From Pedobacter deserti (GTDB lineage Bacteria; Bacteroidota; Bacteroidia; Sphingobacteriales; Sphingobacteriaceae), in the NCBI RefSeq assembly GCF_024436415.1, contig NZ_JAFMZQ010000001.1:310001-374000 (forward strand): DNA of 64,000 nt, read 5' to 3'. Position 1 is the stretch's first letter, and the number at the start of each line of letters is the position of its first letter. The notes beneath the pieces are model-generated. The model saw only the letters and a program-made list of their open reading frames with translations, did not search any database and was not told the DNA's origin. The translations under genes and the position numbers were made by a program. This document shows, piece after piece, positions 1-9,673 of this stretch.

Positions 1-3000
1 CTACCTCCTTATTAACAGCATTCAGCATGTTTTTAAACAGATTGAAAGCTTCCATTTTATAAATAATCAGCGGATCTTTCTGCTCGTACACAGCGTTCTG
101 CACGGACTGCTTTAACTCATCCATTTCACGCAAATGTTCCTTCCATGACTCGTCGATCAAGGCTAGCACTATTGTCTTTTCGAAAGACTTTGTGACCTCC
201 CGGCCGTTGTTCTCAATCGCTTTCTTTAAACCGACCGGAACCTGGACATGTCTCAATCCATCTGTAAAAGGCACAACAATCTGCTCAATCTGCTCGCCTC
301 TTTCGGCATAAACCTGCTTAAGCACCGGCAAGGCCTGCTCAATAATGGCGTCTGACTTACGTACATAAAACGCGCTCACCTCTTCAAACAGCTTTTCTGT
401 CAGGAGCGCGATGTTTTTAGAACCGAATTCAGCCTCGTCAATAGTTGTATCGGCTGAGAAGTTTTTGATCACCTCCAGCTTAAATCCTTCATAGTTGCCT
501 GCTTCTTTATATTCAGTAACAATATCTTCTGCAACATCAAAAGTCATGTTGCTCATGTCTACATCCAGACGGTCGCCAAACAACGCATTACGGCGTTTTG
601 CATAGATTACCGACCGCTGAGAATTCATGACATCGTCATACTCCAGCAAGCGCTTACGGATACCGAAGTTGTTCTCTTCTACTTTTTTCTGTGCACGTTC
701 TATAGACTTGGTAATCATAGAATGCTGAATCACTTCACCGTCTTCAATGCCCATGCGCACCATGATATTAGAAATCCGTTCCGACCCGAAAAGCCTCATC
801 AGGTTATCTTCCAGGGAGACAAAGAACTGGGAAGAACCGGGATCGCCCTGCCGGCCTGCGCGACCACGCAACTGCCTGTCGACCCGCCGCGATTCATGTC
901 GCTCAGTACCTACAATCGCCAAACCTCCGGCCTCTTTAACGCCCGGGCCCAATTTGATGTCGGTACCACGGCCCGCCATGTTGGTAGCAATGGTAACCTG
1001 ACCCGGTTGACCTGCTTCAGCAACAATGTCCGCTTCCTTCTGGTGCATTTTTGCGTTCAGTACGTTATGCTTAATCCCTCTGAGTTTAAGCATGCGACTA
1101 AGTAACTCGGATATTTCCACAGAAGTGGTACCCACCAGGACCGGCCTGCCTGCTTCAGTCAGTTTTACGATCTCTTCGGCTACGGCGTTATACTTCTCCC
1201 TTACTGTGCGGTATACATAATCCTGATGATCCTTTCTGGAGATTGGCCGGTTGGTTGGTATCTCCACAACGTCCAGTTTATAAATAGACCAGAACTCCCC
1301 GGCCTCCGTTGTTGCCGTACCTGTCATACCGCAAAGCTTGTGGTACATCCTGAAAAAGTTTTGCAGGGTAACCGTTGCGTATGTCTGTGAAGCATCTTCT
1401 ACTTTAACATTCTCCTTTGCTTCGATTGCCTGGTGTAATCCATCAGAATAACGGCGCCCGTCCATAATACGGCCGGTCTGCTCATCAACGATCTTAATTT
1501 TACCTTCATCAATGATATACTCCACATCCTTCTCGAAAAGCGTATAGGCTTTTAACAATTGGTTTACGGAGTGAATGCGTTCTGCTTTGATAGAATAATC
1601 ACGCATCAGGGCATCCTTCTGCGTAATCTTGTCCTCGTTGCTTAATGAAGATTTTTCTATATCGGCGATGGCTGTACCAACATCCGGCAAAACAAAGAAT
1701 TGCGGATCTTCACCTGATTTGGTAATCAGTTCTATTCCCTTTTCTGTCAATTCGACCTGATTATTTTTTTCGTCAATATGAAAATACAGTTCAGCATCGA
1801 CTTTAGGCATATTCTTCGACTGATCTGCCATATAGTGATGTTCCGTTTTTAACAAAGTCTGCTTTACACTGCCTTCACTTAAAAACTTAATGAGTGCTTT
1901 ATTTTTAGGCAAACCGCGATAAGCGCGCAATAATGCAAGTCCGCCTTCCCCTTCTTCGGGGCCGGGTTTACCATCATTGATCAATTTCTTGGCTTCGTTT
2001 AACGCACGTGTAACGAATTCCTTCTGGGCTGTAACCAAGCGTTCAATTCTTGGCTTCAGCTCATAGAACTCATGCTGATCACCAAATGGGACAGGACCTG
2101 AGATAATTAAAGGGGTACGTGCATCGTCGATAAGTACGGAGTCGACCTCATCTACCATGGCAAAATGCAGTTTGCGCTGTACCAACTGATCAGGCGTTTG
2201 CGACATGTTATCGCGCAGATAATCGAAACCAAACTCATTATTTGTGCCATATGTGATGTCGGCCAGATACGCATTTCTGCGTTCCTGAGAGTTAGGTTCG
2301 TGTTTGTCGATACAATCAACTTTTAAACCGTGGAATTCAAACAGCGGACCGTTCCACTCAGAGTCACGACGTGCAAGGTAGTCGTTGACCGTAACGATAT
2401 GAACACCCTGGCCGGCAAGGGCATTAAGGTAAGCAGGTAATGTACTAACCAAGGTTTTACCCTCACCAGTAGCCATCTCAGCAATTTTGCCTTCATGCAA
2501 CACCATACCCCCGATCAGCTGCACATCGTAATGAACCATGTTCCATACTACGTCATTACCTGCGGCTTCCCATTTGTTGGCCCACACGGCTTTATTACCA
2601 CTGATGGTCACGTTTTTCTTCCTGGCAGCATATTCCCGGTCAAAGTCGGTCGCGGTAACCTCTAGGTCGCCTTGAGAAAAACGCCTTGAAGTTTCCTTTA
2701 CCACGGCAAAGGCCTCGGGCAATATCTGCTTTAAGACTACCTCTAACGCTTTATCTCTTTCTTTGGCAAGAGCATCAATCTGGTCGTACAACGCTGTCTT
2801 TTCAGAGAGGCCCTTCTCAGGCTGTTCTGCCTCGTGTTTCAGTACCTCCATTTTGCCATCTATTTCTGTGAGGGCAATGGCGATGGTCTCCTTAAATTCG
2901 GCTGTTTTACTTCGCAACTCGTCATTACTAAGTGTTGCAAGCTTCGCATAAGCTTCGTTGATCTGACTTACTACCGGCTGTATCGCCTTTATATCTCTTT

Positions 3001-3040
3001 CTGATTTACTTCCAAATATCTTGGCTAAAAATCCTAACAT
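1..3040 (-). CDS. secA: Protein translocase ATPase SecA (3' end outside window)
   Basis: SecA is the cytoplasmic ATPase motor that pushes preproteins through SecYEG. Translating the minus strand from the ATG at 3040 gives about 1013 residues without a stop before the window edge. Readable SecA landmarks are the ATGEGKT Walker [15 protein letters not shown] (DEAD-type Walker B), [16 protein letters not shown] and [13 protein letters not shown], followed by the wing/scaffold region containing [12 protein letters not shown]. Bacteroidota SecA is usually about 1100 residues, so roughly the last 90-100 residues, including any zinc-binding tail, lie outside. The start [12 protein letters not shown] is typical of the family. 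It is transcribed away from the small secreted gene and purD. Confidence 0.97.
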   Translation of the reverse strand, partial: MLGFLAKIFGSKSERDIKAIQPVVSQINEAYAKLATLSNDELRSKTAEFKETIAIALTEIDGKMEVLKHEAEQPEKGLSEKTALYDQIDALAKERDKALEVVLKQILPEAFAVVKETSRRFSQGDLEVTATDFDREYAARKKNVTISGNKAVWANKWEAAGNDVVWNMVHYDVQLIGGMVLHEGKIAEMATGEGKTLVSTLPAYLNALAGQGVHIVTVNDYLARRDSEWNGPLFEFHGLKVDCIDKHEPNSQERRNAYLADITYGTNNEFGFDYLRDNMSQTPDQLVQRKLHFAMVDEVDSVLIDDARTPLIISGPVPFGDQHEFYELKPRIERLVTAQKEFVTRALNEAKKLINDGKPGPEEGEGGLALLRAYRGLPKNKALIKFLSEGSVKQTLLKTEHHYMADQSKNMPKVDAELYFHIDEKNNQVELTEKGIELITKSGEDPQFFVLPDVGTAIADIEKSSLSNEDKITQKDALMRDYSIKAERIHSVNQLLKAYTLFEKDVEYIIDEGKIKIVDEQTGRIMDGRRYSDGLHQAIEAKENVKVEDASQTYATVTLQNFFRMYHKLCGMTGTATTEAGEFWSIYKLDVVEIPTNRPISRKDHQDYVYRTVREKYNAVAEEIVKLTEAGRPVLVGTTSVEISELLSRMLKLRGIKHNVLNAKMHQKEADIVAEAGQPGQVTIATNMAGRGTDIKLGPGVKEAGGLAIVGTERHESRRVDRQLRGRAGRQGDPGSSQFFVSLEDNLMRLFGSERISNIMVRMGIEDGEVIQHSMITKSIERAQKKVEENNFGIRKRLLEYDDVMNSQRSVIYAKRRNALFGDRLDVDMSNMTFDVAEDIVTEYKEAGNYEGFKLEVIKNFSADTTIDEAEFGSKNIALLTEKLFEEVSAFYVRKSDAIIEQALPVLKQVYAERGEQIEQIVVPFTDGLRHVQVPVGLKKAIENNGREVTKSFEKTIVLALIDESWKEHLREMDELKQSVQNAVYEQKDPLIIYKMEAFNLFKNMLNAVNKEV

Positions 3041-3161
3041 ATTTTTGTCTTTGTATAAAAATTAAATGATTGCCCACAACAACCAATCCAGTCTGTGAAC
3101 ACCGGTGCCTGAGGGGATTTAACAACCGCCAATGCGGCCACGCCTATCAATGAATAAAGAT

Positions 3162-3467
3162 TTAAGGACTGTTATTTTTGGGCTTAGCCCGAATGGTAAG
3201 GTCGGCGACAATACTATTACGATGCGTATATTTTAGCAGACGAAGCGTTGGCTGAATGCCAATGGTTGACAGTGCGCTGTATGATAAGAAGAAGGGGTAA
3301 GTATGTGCATCGCCACTGCGCTCTGCCCGTGCGGCTACTTCATAAGCTGCAGATTGCTGCTTATTGCAATATTTTTCGGCAACAAGCCTAAGCCCTTCAA
3401 CACGCTCGGCTTTTGCCAAATGTGCAAGACTGAAAAATACAAGAGATAGAGTAACAATATGTCTCAT
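3162..3467 (-). CDS. Small secreted hypothetical protein
   Basis: This 101-residue protein is not recognised. Residues 1-20 form a convincing signal peptide: Arg-His, a hydrophobic core TLSLVFFSLAHLA, and an AKA cleavage site. The mature part is basic at its C-terminus and has one Cys. The gene fills the otherwise empty 515-base gap between secA and purD, and is divergent from purD across a short gap that holds the purD promoter. Codon use looks like the neighbours. No domain could be named. It could be a chance reading frame, but the clean signal peptide argues for a real gene. Confidence 0.45.
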   Translation of the reverse strand: MRHIVTLSLVFFSLAHLAKAERVEGLRLVAEKYCNKQQSAAYEVAARAERSGDAHTYPFFLSYSALSTIGIQPTLRLLKYTHRNSIVADLTIRAKPKNNSP

Positions 3468-3492
3468 GCCGCCGGCAAATCTAATTTTAATC

Positions 3493-3524
3493 TTTCACAT
3501 ACCGAAATCTAAGCGGTATATTTG
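3493..3524 (+). promoter_or_regulatory. Promoter of purD (Bacteroidota type)
   Basis: The -7 element TATATTTG at 3517-3524 fits TAnnTTTG. A TTTC at 3493-3496 sits about 20 bases upstream as a weak -33 element. Transcription would begin near 3529, giving a leader of about 27 bases to the purD ATG at 3556. Confidence 0.5.
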
Positions 3525-3555
3525 CGGTTTAGCGACATTTAAACCACACACACCA

Positions 3556-4827
3556 ATGAATATTTTGTTATTAGGATCAGGAGGCAGAGAAAGCGCATTT
3601 GCGTGGAAAATCAGTCAGTCGGAACATTGCAGTCAATTGTTCATTGCCCCAGGAAACGGCGGCACCGGCGCTTACGGAAAGAATGTCCCCCTGAACATTA
3701 ACGACTTCGAGGCAGTTAAACGTCTCGTAACAAAGGAAAATATTCAAATGGTCGTTGTAGGCCCGGAGGAACCACTGGTTAAAGGCATACACGATTTTTT
3801 CACAAACGATCCGGCAATTGCGCATATTCCTGTAATTGGGCCAAAAAAAGAAGGCGCTATCCTTGAAGGCAGCAAGGACTTCTCTAAGCAATTTATGGCA
3901 CGTCATGGTATACCCACGGCAAGCTCGCGCTCCTTCACTAAGGAAACGCTTGCAGAAGGCATCGCTTATCTGCAGGATCATGCCTTGCCCGTGGTACTGA
4001 AGGCCGACGGACTTGCGGCGGGGAAAGGCGTACTTATTCTGGAAAACACAGCAGAAGCCCAACAGGAACTGGAACTCATGCTTAGCGGCAAATTTGGCGA
4101 GGCAGGCACAACAGTGGTTATAGAAGAATTCCTGACAGGTATCGAATTGTCGGTATTTGTCCTTACAGATGGAGAAAATTATGTGATACTGCCTGAAGCA
4201 AAAGATTACAAGAGGATAGGACAGGGAGACACCGGCCTGAATACCGGCGGAATGGGATCGGTATCGCCGGTTCCCTTCGCGGACGAAGCCTTTCTCAGCC
4301 AAATAGAGCAAAGCATCATCATTCCGACAGTTGAAGGACTTAAGAAAGATGGAATAGACTATACCGGCTTTATATTTTTTGGTTTGATAAAGGTGGGTGA
4401 CAAACCTTATGTGATTGAATACAACTGCCGGATGGGTGATCCGGAAACGGAGAGTGTGATACCGCGTATTGAAAGCGACCTTGTGGAGCTGTTCATGGCG
4501 GCGGCGAAAAAGAACCTCGATAACTTTACATTGCAGATAAGCGATAAGCGAGCAGCGACCGTTATGATTGTTGCAGGTGGATACCCTGGCGATTACGAAA
4601 AAGGAAAGGCTATCTCCGGAATAGAGAACGTAAGGGAATCACTCGTATTTCATGCGGGAACTTCATTGGAAGGCGGCATTGTTAAAACCAATGGAGGCAG
4701 AGTTATTGCAGTAACCAGTTTACAAGACGATCAGTTTCAGGCTTTACAGTCTGCTACAGCGGATGCCGCCCGGATATATTTCGATGGAAAGTATTTTCGT
4801 GAAGATATTGGGTTTGATTTGATATAA
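3556..4827 (+). CDS. purD: Phosphoribosylamine--glycine ligase PurD
   Basis: GAR synthetase joins glycine to 5-phosphoribosylamine with ATP in the second step of purine synthesis. The chosen ATG gives 423 residues beginning MNILLLGSGGRESAFAW, the hallmark PurD N-terminus; a longer upstream reading frame exists but lacks similarity. Visible motifs are VGPEEPLVKGI, the ATP-grasp segment VLKADGLAAGKGV, TGGMGSVSPVP, and the metal-binding YNCRMGDPETE. The length matches the family (about 420-430). It is a lone gene with its own promoter, ending at a strong terminator shared with the convergent TlpA gene. No other pur genes are nearby. Confidence 0.97.
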   Translation: MNILLLGSGGRESAFAWKISQSEHCSQLFIAPGNGGTGAYGKNVPLNINDFEAVKRLVTKENIQMVVVGPEEPLVKGIHDFFTNDPAIAHIPVIGPKKEGAILEGSKDFSKQFMARHGIPTASSRSFTKETLAEGIAYLQDHALPVVLKADGLAAGKGVLILENTAEAQQELELMLSGKFGEAGTTVVIEEFLTGIELSVFVLTDGENYVILPEAKDYKRIGQGDTGLNTGGMGSVSPVPFADEAFLSQIEQSIIIPTVEGLKKDGIDYTGFIFFGLIKVGDKPYVIEYNCRMGDPETESVIPRIESDLVELFMAAAKKNLDNFTLQISDKRAATVMIVAGGYPGDYEKGKAISGIENVRESLVFHAGTSLEGGIVKTNGGRVIAVTSLQDDQFQALQSATADAARIYFDGKYFREDIGFDLI

Positions 4828-4859
4828 AAAAAGCCCTGGTTTCCACCAGGGCTTTTTTT
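4826..4859. terminator. Bidirectional intrinsic terminator
   Basis: A perfect inverted repeat: seven A plus GCCCTGGT (4826-4840), loop TTCC, then ACCAGGGC plus seven T (4845-4859). The A-run and T-run make it work on both strands, ending purD (+) and the convergent TlpA-family gene (-). The purD stop codon overlaps its first bases. Confidence 0.9.
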
Positions 4860-4878
4860 ATATAGAAACTTCGGCAGT

Positions 4879-6021
4879 TTATTTAGACGCTGATGTGCCC
4901 AACACTTCGGCAAGCTTTGTTTGCAGTTCTTCTCCACGTATATCCTTAGCGATGATCTTTCCAGTTGGATCTATCAGAAAGTTAGCCGGAATGGCGCGGA
5001 TACCATACATTTTTGATGCAGCGTTGTCCCATCCTTTTAGATCAGACACATGCGTCCAGGTCAGGCCATCTTTTTCGATCGCAGCCAACCATGCATCTTT
5101 TTTACCAGGATTGTCTAAAGAAACACCCAGGACTGTAAATTTCTTGTCTTTGTAAGTATTGTAGGCTTTTACCACGTTGGGGTTTTCAGCCCGGCAAGGG
5201 CCACACCAAGATGCCCAGAAATCTAACAGGACGTATTGACCTTTGAAATCTGACAGCTTAACCGGCTTATCGTTTACATCATTCTGCGTAAAGTCCATCG
5301 CCATTGCGCCAATGGCTGTCGCTTTACCTGCCGCAAGAAGCTGCGCCAGGTCTTTGCCTGATTGAGTAGCTTTCAATGAAGGGCTAAGCGCAGCGTATGC
5401 CTTTTCTACATCTGCAGCAAGCTCAGGCTCCGACGCAAGTTGCGAAAGCGCGGAGAGGCTGATGTAGGATTTTGGATTGCCTTTTGCAAAATTCAATTGT
5501 ATAGGTTTGACCTGCTCCTGCAGAGACATATACTTATCGCGGAGCACTTTTTCCTGTACCTTGCGCTCTTCGGGAGATAGCGCTGCGTATTGAGCATTCA
5601 CCGCCGCCATTTGATCCGAAAGTGACTTGGTTAAGGCCTTCAGTTTTTTTTCATCATCATTAACAACTGAACCGGTGATTACAATGTTCTTCAGAGAATC
5701 AGCGGCAGTTACTTTCATTGCCGCCGGCTCAATATATAGGGAAGCAAGATCGAGTCTCTCACCCTGGGCCGGCCGGTTTACGTAAGGATTTTTATTAAGG
5801 AACAGATTGCCTCTTGCGGGCTCAGCCAACGTGCCCTTAAAGCCAAACTTTCCGTTGCTTACGACAGCAGAATCTGTGACTTCCTCGCCGGCTGCCCGAT
5901 AAACCAGGTAAACCTTATCTCCGGTTTTCAGCCCTTTAACGTCTCCGTTAATAGTAAAGGGTTTTTGGGCAAGCACCGCTAACGGCAACAATGCCACAGC
6001 GGATAATACTAATTTTTTCAT
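4879..6021 (-). CDS. TlpA-type thiol:disulfide oxidoreductase with DUF4369
   Basis: This is a secreted or periplasmic thioredoxin-fold protein of 380 residues. Residues 1-18 are a signal peptide ending in VLAQ. Residues about 20-110 resemble the DUF4369 domain found in Bacteroidota TlpA proteins. A helical linker rich in Lys/Gln follows (about 120-180). The C-terminal thioredoxin domain (about 240-375) carries the active-site Cys pair in ASWCGPCRAEN (Cys273, Cys276) and a cis-Pro loop RAIPANFLID. The family reduces disulfides in exported proteins, including during cytochrome c maturation in some members; the client here is unknown. It is a single gene with its own promoter and shares a terminator with purD. 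Confidence 0.9.
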   Translation of the reverse strand: MKKLVLSAVALLPLAVLAQKPFTINGDVKGLKTGDKVYLVYRAAGEEVTDSAVVSNGKFGFKGTLAEPARGNLFLNKNPYVNRPAQGERLDLASLYIEPAAMKVTAADSLKNIVITGSVVNDDEKKLKALTKSLSDQMAAVNAQYAALSPEERKVQEKVLRDKYMSLQEQVKPIQLNFAKGNPKSYISLSALSQLASEPELAADVEKAYAALSPSLKATQSGKDLAQLLAAGKATAIGAMAMDFTQNDVNDKPVKLSDFKGQYVLLDFWASWCGPCRAENPNVVKAYNTYKDKKFTVLGVSLDNPGKKDAWLAAIEKDGLTWTHVSDLKGWDNAASKMYGIRAIPANFLIDPTGKIIAKDIRGEELQTKLAEVLGTSASK

Positions 6022-6052
6022 GAGTTATTGTGTTAGTTCTTTTAAGTTAATT

Positions 6053-6060
6053 CAAATATA
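6053..6060 (-). promoter_or_regulatory. -7 promoter element of the TlpA-family gene
   Basis: On the minus strand this reads TATATTTG, an exact match to TAnnTTTG, about 31 bases before the ATG. No clear -33 TTG is visible at the usual distance. Confidence 0.4.
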
Positions 6061-6100
6061 AGTCGGAATCAGCATAATAACGTAAAAATATGCTGTAAAA

Positions 6101-7282
6101 TTATAGTAGCTTTTGATAAGTGCGCCACCACAGATCCGGCATTTCACCTTCTACGGCAAGAGTATAATCCTCATAACGGCAAGGCACGAGATGAAAGCGT
6201 TCATTTTTCGATATTCCGGCAGGATACGGCACCTGCATCCACCAACGATCAGACTTCTTGCTTTTAACAAATAACATTTCACCACTTCCGTCGCTTAAAC
6301 TTGCCCGGTATATCAGATACTGGGATTTCGGCACCAACGGAAAATCTTTTTTCCGATTGTAAAATCCATCGATGAAATACCATATAATCTGCGCCAGCAG
6401 CATGGCAGTTTGCCCATTTTGGTCGAAAACGGGATTAAACTCGTAAAAACCTATTGAGGTAAGCTTATCGCTCATACCCGCATAACGCGAAATCTGGCAG
6501 GCCTGTTCACCATAAAACCCGTTAGGTCCCGCATTGGCATTCGCCGCCGCATCGGATGAGCGAACCGCGCCTATGTCAAAACTGATCATGCTGGCATTTC
6601 TCAGTATCGGCTCAGTAAGTGAGATATCGTCAGAGAACTCTCCAAGGCGGTGAACATCAAAATAGAGCTTACTCATTACTTTCAAACTTTCCTGATTGAC
6701 AAAGTAGGTCTGGTAGCCAATATTGCTGAAGTTGAAGAGGTAATTAGGTTGATGCAGCAGTATTTTATTGAGGTATGTATCGGATCTTGCTGCCAGACCT
6801 TCCCCATCTTCTTCATCCAAATCAAACTTACTGTCAACCACTACGAGATCCACTTTTTGCTCAAGACTTTCATAAGCAAGGTATTGAGCATAGGTGATGT
6901 CCTGCCCGCCGCCGATGATCACGGGAGTAATACTCAGTTTGATAAGTTCAGAAACTGTGGTCTTGACGGCCACATAAGTATCCGATATAGCCGCACCTGC
7001 TTTGATGTTGCCCAGATCGACAATTCTGGTTGGATTGGGTCCTTCATTGAGGCTATAAAATTTCTCCCGGAAATAGTCAGGCCCGAGTGCACAACCCTGG
7101 TTATTCACGGCAGCACGATCATCCTGCACCCCTATAAGCGCAATATCATATTCCCCATCGGAAAGATCAGGAAACTCGCCCGTATAAAATGTCACTTTAG
7201 CACCCATCTGACTCGATAAAAAGCCGCTTCCTGGCGTAAAGCTGTTGATATCCAGTGGTAAAAAAAAATCTGATAATGACAT
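6101..7282 (-). CDS. Degenerate arginase/formimidoylglutamase-family protein
   Basis: The 393-residue protein has the ureohydrolase fold pattern (IGVQDDRAAVNNQG, GPDYFREKFY, IIGGGQDITYAQY, SFDIGAVRSSDA) and is usually labelled formimidoylglutamase or arginase in Bacteroidota. Several canonical manganese ligands are changed. The His of GGGHD is Gln127, the His of DAHxD is Lys152, and the second Asp of SxDxD is Gly238; Asp150, Asp154 and Asp236 remain. A normal binuclear Mn site is therefore unlikely, so it may be a non-hydrolytic or repurposed protein. A roughly 80-residue C-terminal extension rich in Trp follows the fold. It is divergent from the epimerase gene; no histidine- or arginine-catabolic gene is nearby. 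Confidence 0.7.
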   Translation of the reverse strand: MSLSDFFLPLDINSFTPGSGFLSSQMGAKVTFYTGEFPDLSDGEYDIALIGVQDDRAAVNNQGCALGPDYFREKFYSLNEGPNPTRIVDLGNIKAGAAISDTYVAVKTTVSELIKLSITPVIIGGGQDITYAQYLAYESLEQKVDLVVVDSKFDLDEEDGEGLAARSDTYLNKILLHQPNYLFNFSNIGYQTYFVNQESLKVMSKLYFDVHRLGEFSDDISLTEPILRNASMISFDIGAVRSSDAAANANAGPNGFYGEQACQISRYAGMSDKLTSIGFYEFNPVFDQNGQTAMLLAQIIWYFIDGFYNRKKDFPLVPKSQYLIYRASLSDGSGEMLFVKSKKSDRWWMQVPYPAGISKNERFHLVPCRYEDYTLAVEGEMPDLWWRTYQKLL

Positions 7283-7312
7283 ATAAGGCTTAAATGTATG
7301 CGGTCAAATATC

Positions 7313-7320
7313 TATTTTTG
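7313..7320 (+). promoter_or_regulatory. -7 promoter element of the epimerase/serB operon
   Basis: TATTTTTG matches TAnnTTTG exactly, 36 bases before the epimerase ATG at 7357. It lies in the 74-base gap between divergent genes. Confidence 0.45.
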
Positions 7321-7356
7321 GGGGGATATTTTAACAAACATCCTAAAAAAATTGCA

Positions 7357-8325
7357 ATGATATTAGTTACGGGTGCTACGGGATTTCTGGGTGCAGAATT
7401 GATTCATCAGCTTACCCGTTCGGGCGCGTATGTGAAAGCTCTGAAACGAGAGCATTCAACGATTCCTTCTCGCATTGCAAGCAATAACGCGATCGAGTGG
7501 ATAAATGCAGATATCAATGACGTGGCTACCCTTGAAGATGTCTTTAGCGGGGTTACGCAGGTATATCACTGCGCTGCATTAGTATCGTTCAGGCCGGCAG
7601 ACAAAAGCCGTCTGTTCAGGATCAACATAGAGGGAACGGCAAACATTGTAAATCTCTGCCTGCAAAATGGCGTGCGTTTACTTCACGTCAGTTCCGTGGC
7701 GGCACTCGGCGATTCAAAGAGCGGCAAAATGATCACAGAGGAAGACTTCTGGGAATATGGAACAAAAACGCATGCGTATGCTGAATCGAAATACGAGGCG
7801 GAAATGGAGGTGTGGCGGGGAATTGCTGAGGGACTAGACGCAGTGATCGTTAACCCGTCTGTGATCATTGGTGGCGGCGCTGGATTTAACGGCAGCGGCC
7901 AACTGTTTAAGCTTATTAAAGAAGGCTTCAGCTTCTACACAAGGGGGGCGACGGGACTGGTAGATGTCGAAGACGTTGCTAGAATCATGATCCTCGCCAT
8001 GCAAAGCAATCATACTGCCGAACGATATATTATATCGGCCGAAAACTATCTTTATCAAAACCTTTTCAAAGAAATAGCTGATGGATTTGGCGTAAAGCCA
8101 CCAACAATAGAAGCAAAGCCCTGGATGATGAAGGTTGGCTGGATGCTCGGAAAATTCCGGTCATTGCTAAGCGGAAAGTCCTCAAACCTCACCCGCGATG
8201 CGATAAAGAGCAGCATTACCAAAAGCTATTACGACAATGACAAAGCGCGTAAAACTTTTAACATAACGTTTAAGCCGCTAAGCCAGAGCATTGCTGAGAC
8301 ATGCTCGGCACTTCAATTTAAATAA
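7357..8325 (+). CDS. NAD(P)-dependent epimerase/dehydratase (extended SDR)
   Basis: A 322-residue extended short-chain dehydrogenase. The start MILVTGATGFLGAELIHQL places the Rossmann GxxGxxG motif (GATGFLG) at the N-terminus; an upstream in-frame ATG would add 21 unlikely residues. The active-site motif YAESK (YxxxK) follows the conserved HVSSVAALG strand, and INPS-type residues appear as VNPSVIIG. The sequence is closest to the dihydroflavonol-4-reductase/3-beta-HSD-like group; the substrate cannot be deduced. It precedes the serB-type gene by only 4 bases, so the two are very likely co-transcribed. Confidence 0.85.
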   Translation: MILVTGATGFLGAELIHQLTRSGAYVKALKREHSTIPSRIASNNAIEWINADINDVATLEDVFSGVTQVYHCAALVSFRPADKSRLFRINIEGTANIVNLCLQNGVRLLHVSSVAALGDSKSGKMITEEDFWEYGTKTHAYAESKYEAEMEVWRGIAEGLDAVIVNPSVIIGGGAGFNGSGQLFKLIKEGFSFYTRGATGLVDVEDVARIMILAMQSNHTAERYIISAENYLYQNLFKEIADGFGVKPPTIEAKPWMMKVGWMLGKFRSLLSGKSSNLTRDAIKSSITKSYYDNDKARKTFNITFKPLSQSIAETCSALQFK

Positions 8326-8329
8326 CCAC

Positions 8330-9628
8330 ATGAAACAGAGAAACTTTTACATTATCGATTTTGACAGCACCTTCACGCAGGTAGAGGCGCTTGACGAACT
8401 TGCGCGGATCTCACTTAAAAATCATCCTGATCGCGAGGCAATATTCCAAAAAATCGAAGAGTATACGAATATGGCTATGGAAGGCAGGCTCTCCTTCGGG
8501 GAAAGCCTGAGCCAGCGGGTAAAATTGCTTGAGGCAAACGAAGACCACCTTAAACAATTAATCACCCGGCTCAAGAAGAAAGTGTCGGCTTCCTTTTCAC
8601 GAAACGCTGAATTCTTCAGAAAACATGCAGACGAAGTGCTGATTGTTTCGGGCGGATTCAAGGAATTTATAACCCCGGTCGTGAGCCGCTACCATATCAG
8701 GAAAGAAAATATCTATGCAAATACGTTTGTAACGAATGGCGACGGGCAGATCATTGATTATGACCACGCAAATCCACTCAGCGAAGAGGGCGGGAAGGTA
8801 AAACTGATGCAGCAACTTGATCTTAAAGGCGACCTTTACGGGATCGGAGATGGTTATTCGGACTTTCAACTCCGGGAAAGCGGATTAATCAAAAAGTTCT
8901 ATGCATTCACAGAGAACATCTCCAGAGCAAACATCATAGAAAAAGCCGACCATGTTACGCCAAGCTTCGACGAATTCCTATATGTAAATAACCTGCCGAG
9001 GGCTATCTCCTATCCTAAAAACCGAATCCTTTGCCTGGTTCTTGGCGATGCTGATCCGTTGAGCATCGAACTACTCAAGAAAGACGGCTTCTCCATCCGG
9101 CACAAACCTACGTTTGAAGAAAAATACGTCGCAGATGTGCATATGATCTTACTCGCTAATGGCGAAAAAATTGATCCGGAAACACTGAAGCGTGCCGTGA
9201 AACTAAAAACGGTTGGGTATTTGGGCAACGCGCGAAACCGGGTAGATGCTGCGCTCTGCGTACAGCAAGGCGTTGTTCTCTTTGACGACCCTAAGGGCAA
9301 CCCGCGCAACTACACCTTCATACCCAAACGTATGATCGACTTTATGAACACGGGCACCACCTATCTGAGCAGTAACTTTCCGAACCTGCAACTGCCGAGA
9401 ATTGAAAGGTCCCACAGACTGATTCATATTCACAAGAACGTCCCTGGTATAATGGCCAAAATAAACACGGTGTTTGCCAAACATGACATTAACATTGTGG
9501 GGCAGTTCCTGATGACGAATCCGGAGATTGGATATGTGATTACAGATATCAATACTCAATATGACAAGCAGTTATTCAAATCGCTTAAAAAGATTGAACA
9601 TACGATAAAATTCAGGGTTTTATATTAA
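8330..9628 (+). CDS. serB: Phosphoserine phosphatase fused to SerA remnant and ACT domain
   Basis: A 432-residue composite protein. Residues 1-215 are a HAD-IB phosphatase with DFDST (Asp10/Asp12), VSGGF, a Lys in GGKVKL and GIGDGYSDF, all intact as in SerB, which makes L-serine from phosphoserine. Residues about 231-355 read like 3-phosphoglycerate dehydrogenase (SerA) with the NAD-binding domain deleted: TVGYLGNARNRVDAA then NTGTTYLSSNFPNLQLP. Residues 362-432 are a SerA-type ACT domain; His368, Asn370 and Asn388 correspond to E. coli SerA His344, Asn346 and Asn364, which bind the feedback inhibitor serine. Inference: a serine-sensing phosphatase. The ATG at 8330 follows the epimerase stop closely. 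Confidence 0.88.
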   Translation: MKQRNFYIIDFDSTFTQVEALDELARISLKNHPDREAIFQKIEEYTNMAMEGRLSFGESLSQRVKLLEANEDHLKQLITRLKKKVSASFSRNAEFFRKHADEVLIVSGGFKEFITPVVSRYHIRKENIYANTFVTNGDGQIIDYDHANPLSEEGGKVKLMQQLDLKGDLYGIGDGYSDFQLRESGLIKKFYAFTENISRANIIEKADHVTPSFDEFLYVNNLPRAISYPKNRILCLVLGDADPLSIELLKKDGFSIRHKPTFEEKYVADVHMILLANGEKIDPETLKRAVKLKTVGYLGNARNRVDAALCVQQGVVLFDDPKGNPRNYTFIPKRMIDFMNTGTTYLSSNFPNLQLPRIERSHRLIHIHKNVPGIMAKINTVFAKHDINIVGQFLMTNPEIGYVITDINTQYDKQLFKSLKKIEHTIKFRVLY

Positions 9629-9646
9629 GGTTATGCTTCGCTTTGT

Positions 9647-9654
9647 TAACTTTG
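9647..9654 (+). promoter_or_regulatory. -7 promoter element of the tryptophan dioxygenase gene
   Basis: TAACTTTG fits TAnnTTTG, 19 bases before the ATG at 9674, predicting a leader of about 15 bases. No convincing -33 element is visible. Confidence 0.4.
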
Positions 9655-9673
9655 ATGCCACTAACTTATTTAC

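Noticed and set aside
3577-4311. A 244-residue frame antisense to purD
   Set aside because: It lies wholly inside purD on the other strand, has low-complexity Cys/Phe-rich content and no domain pattern; purD is unambiguous.
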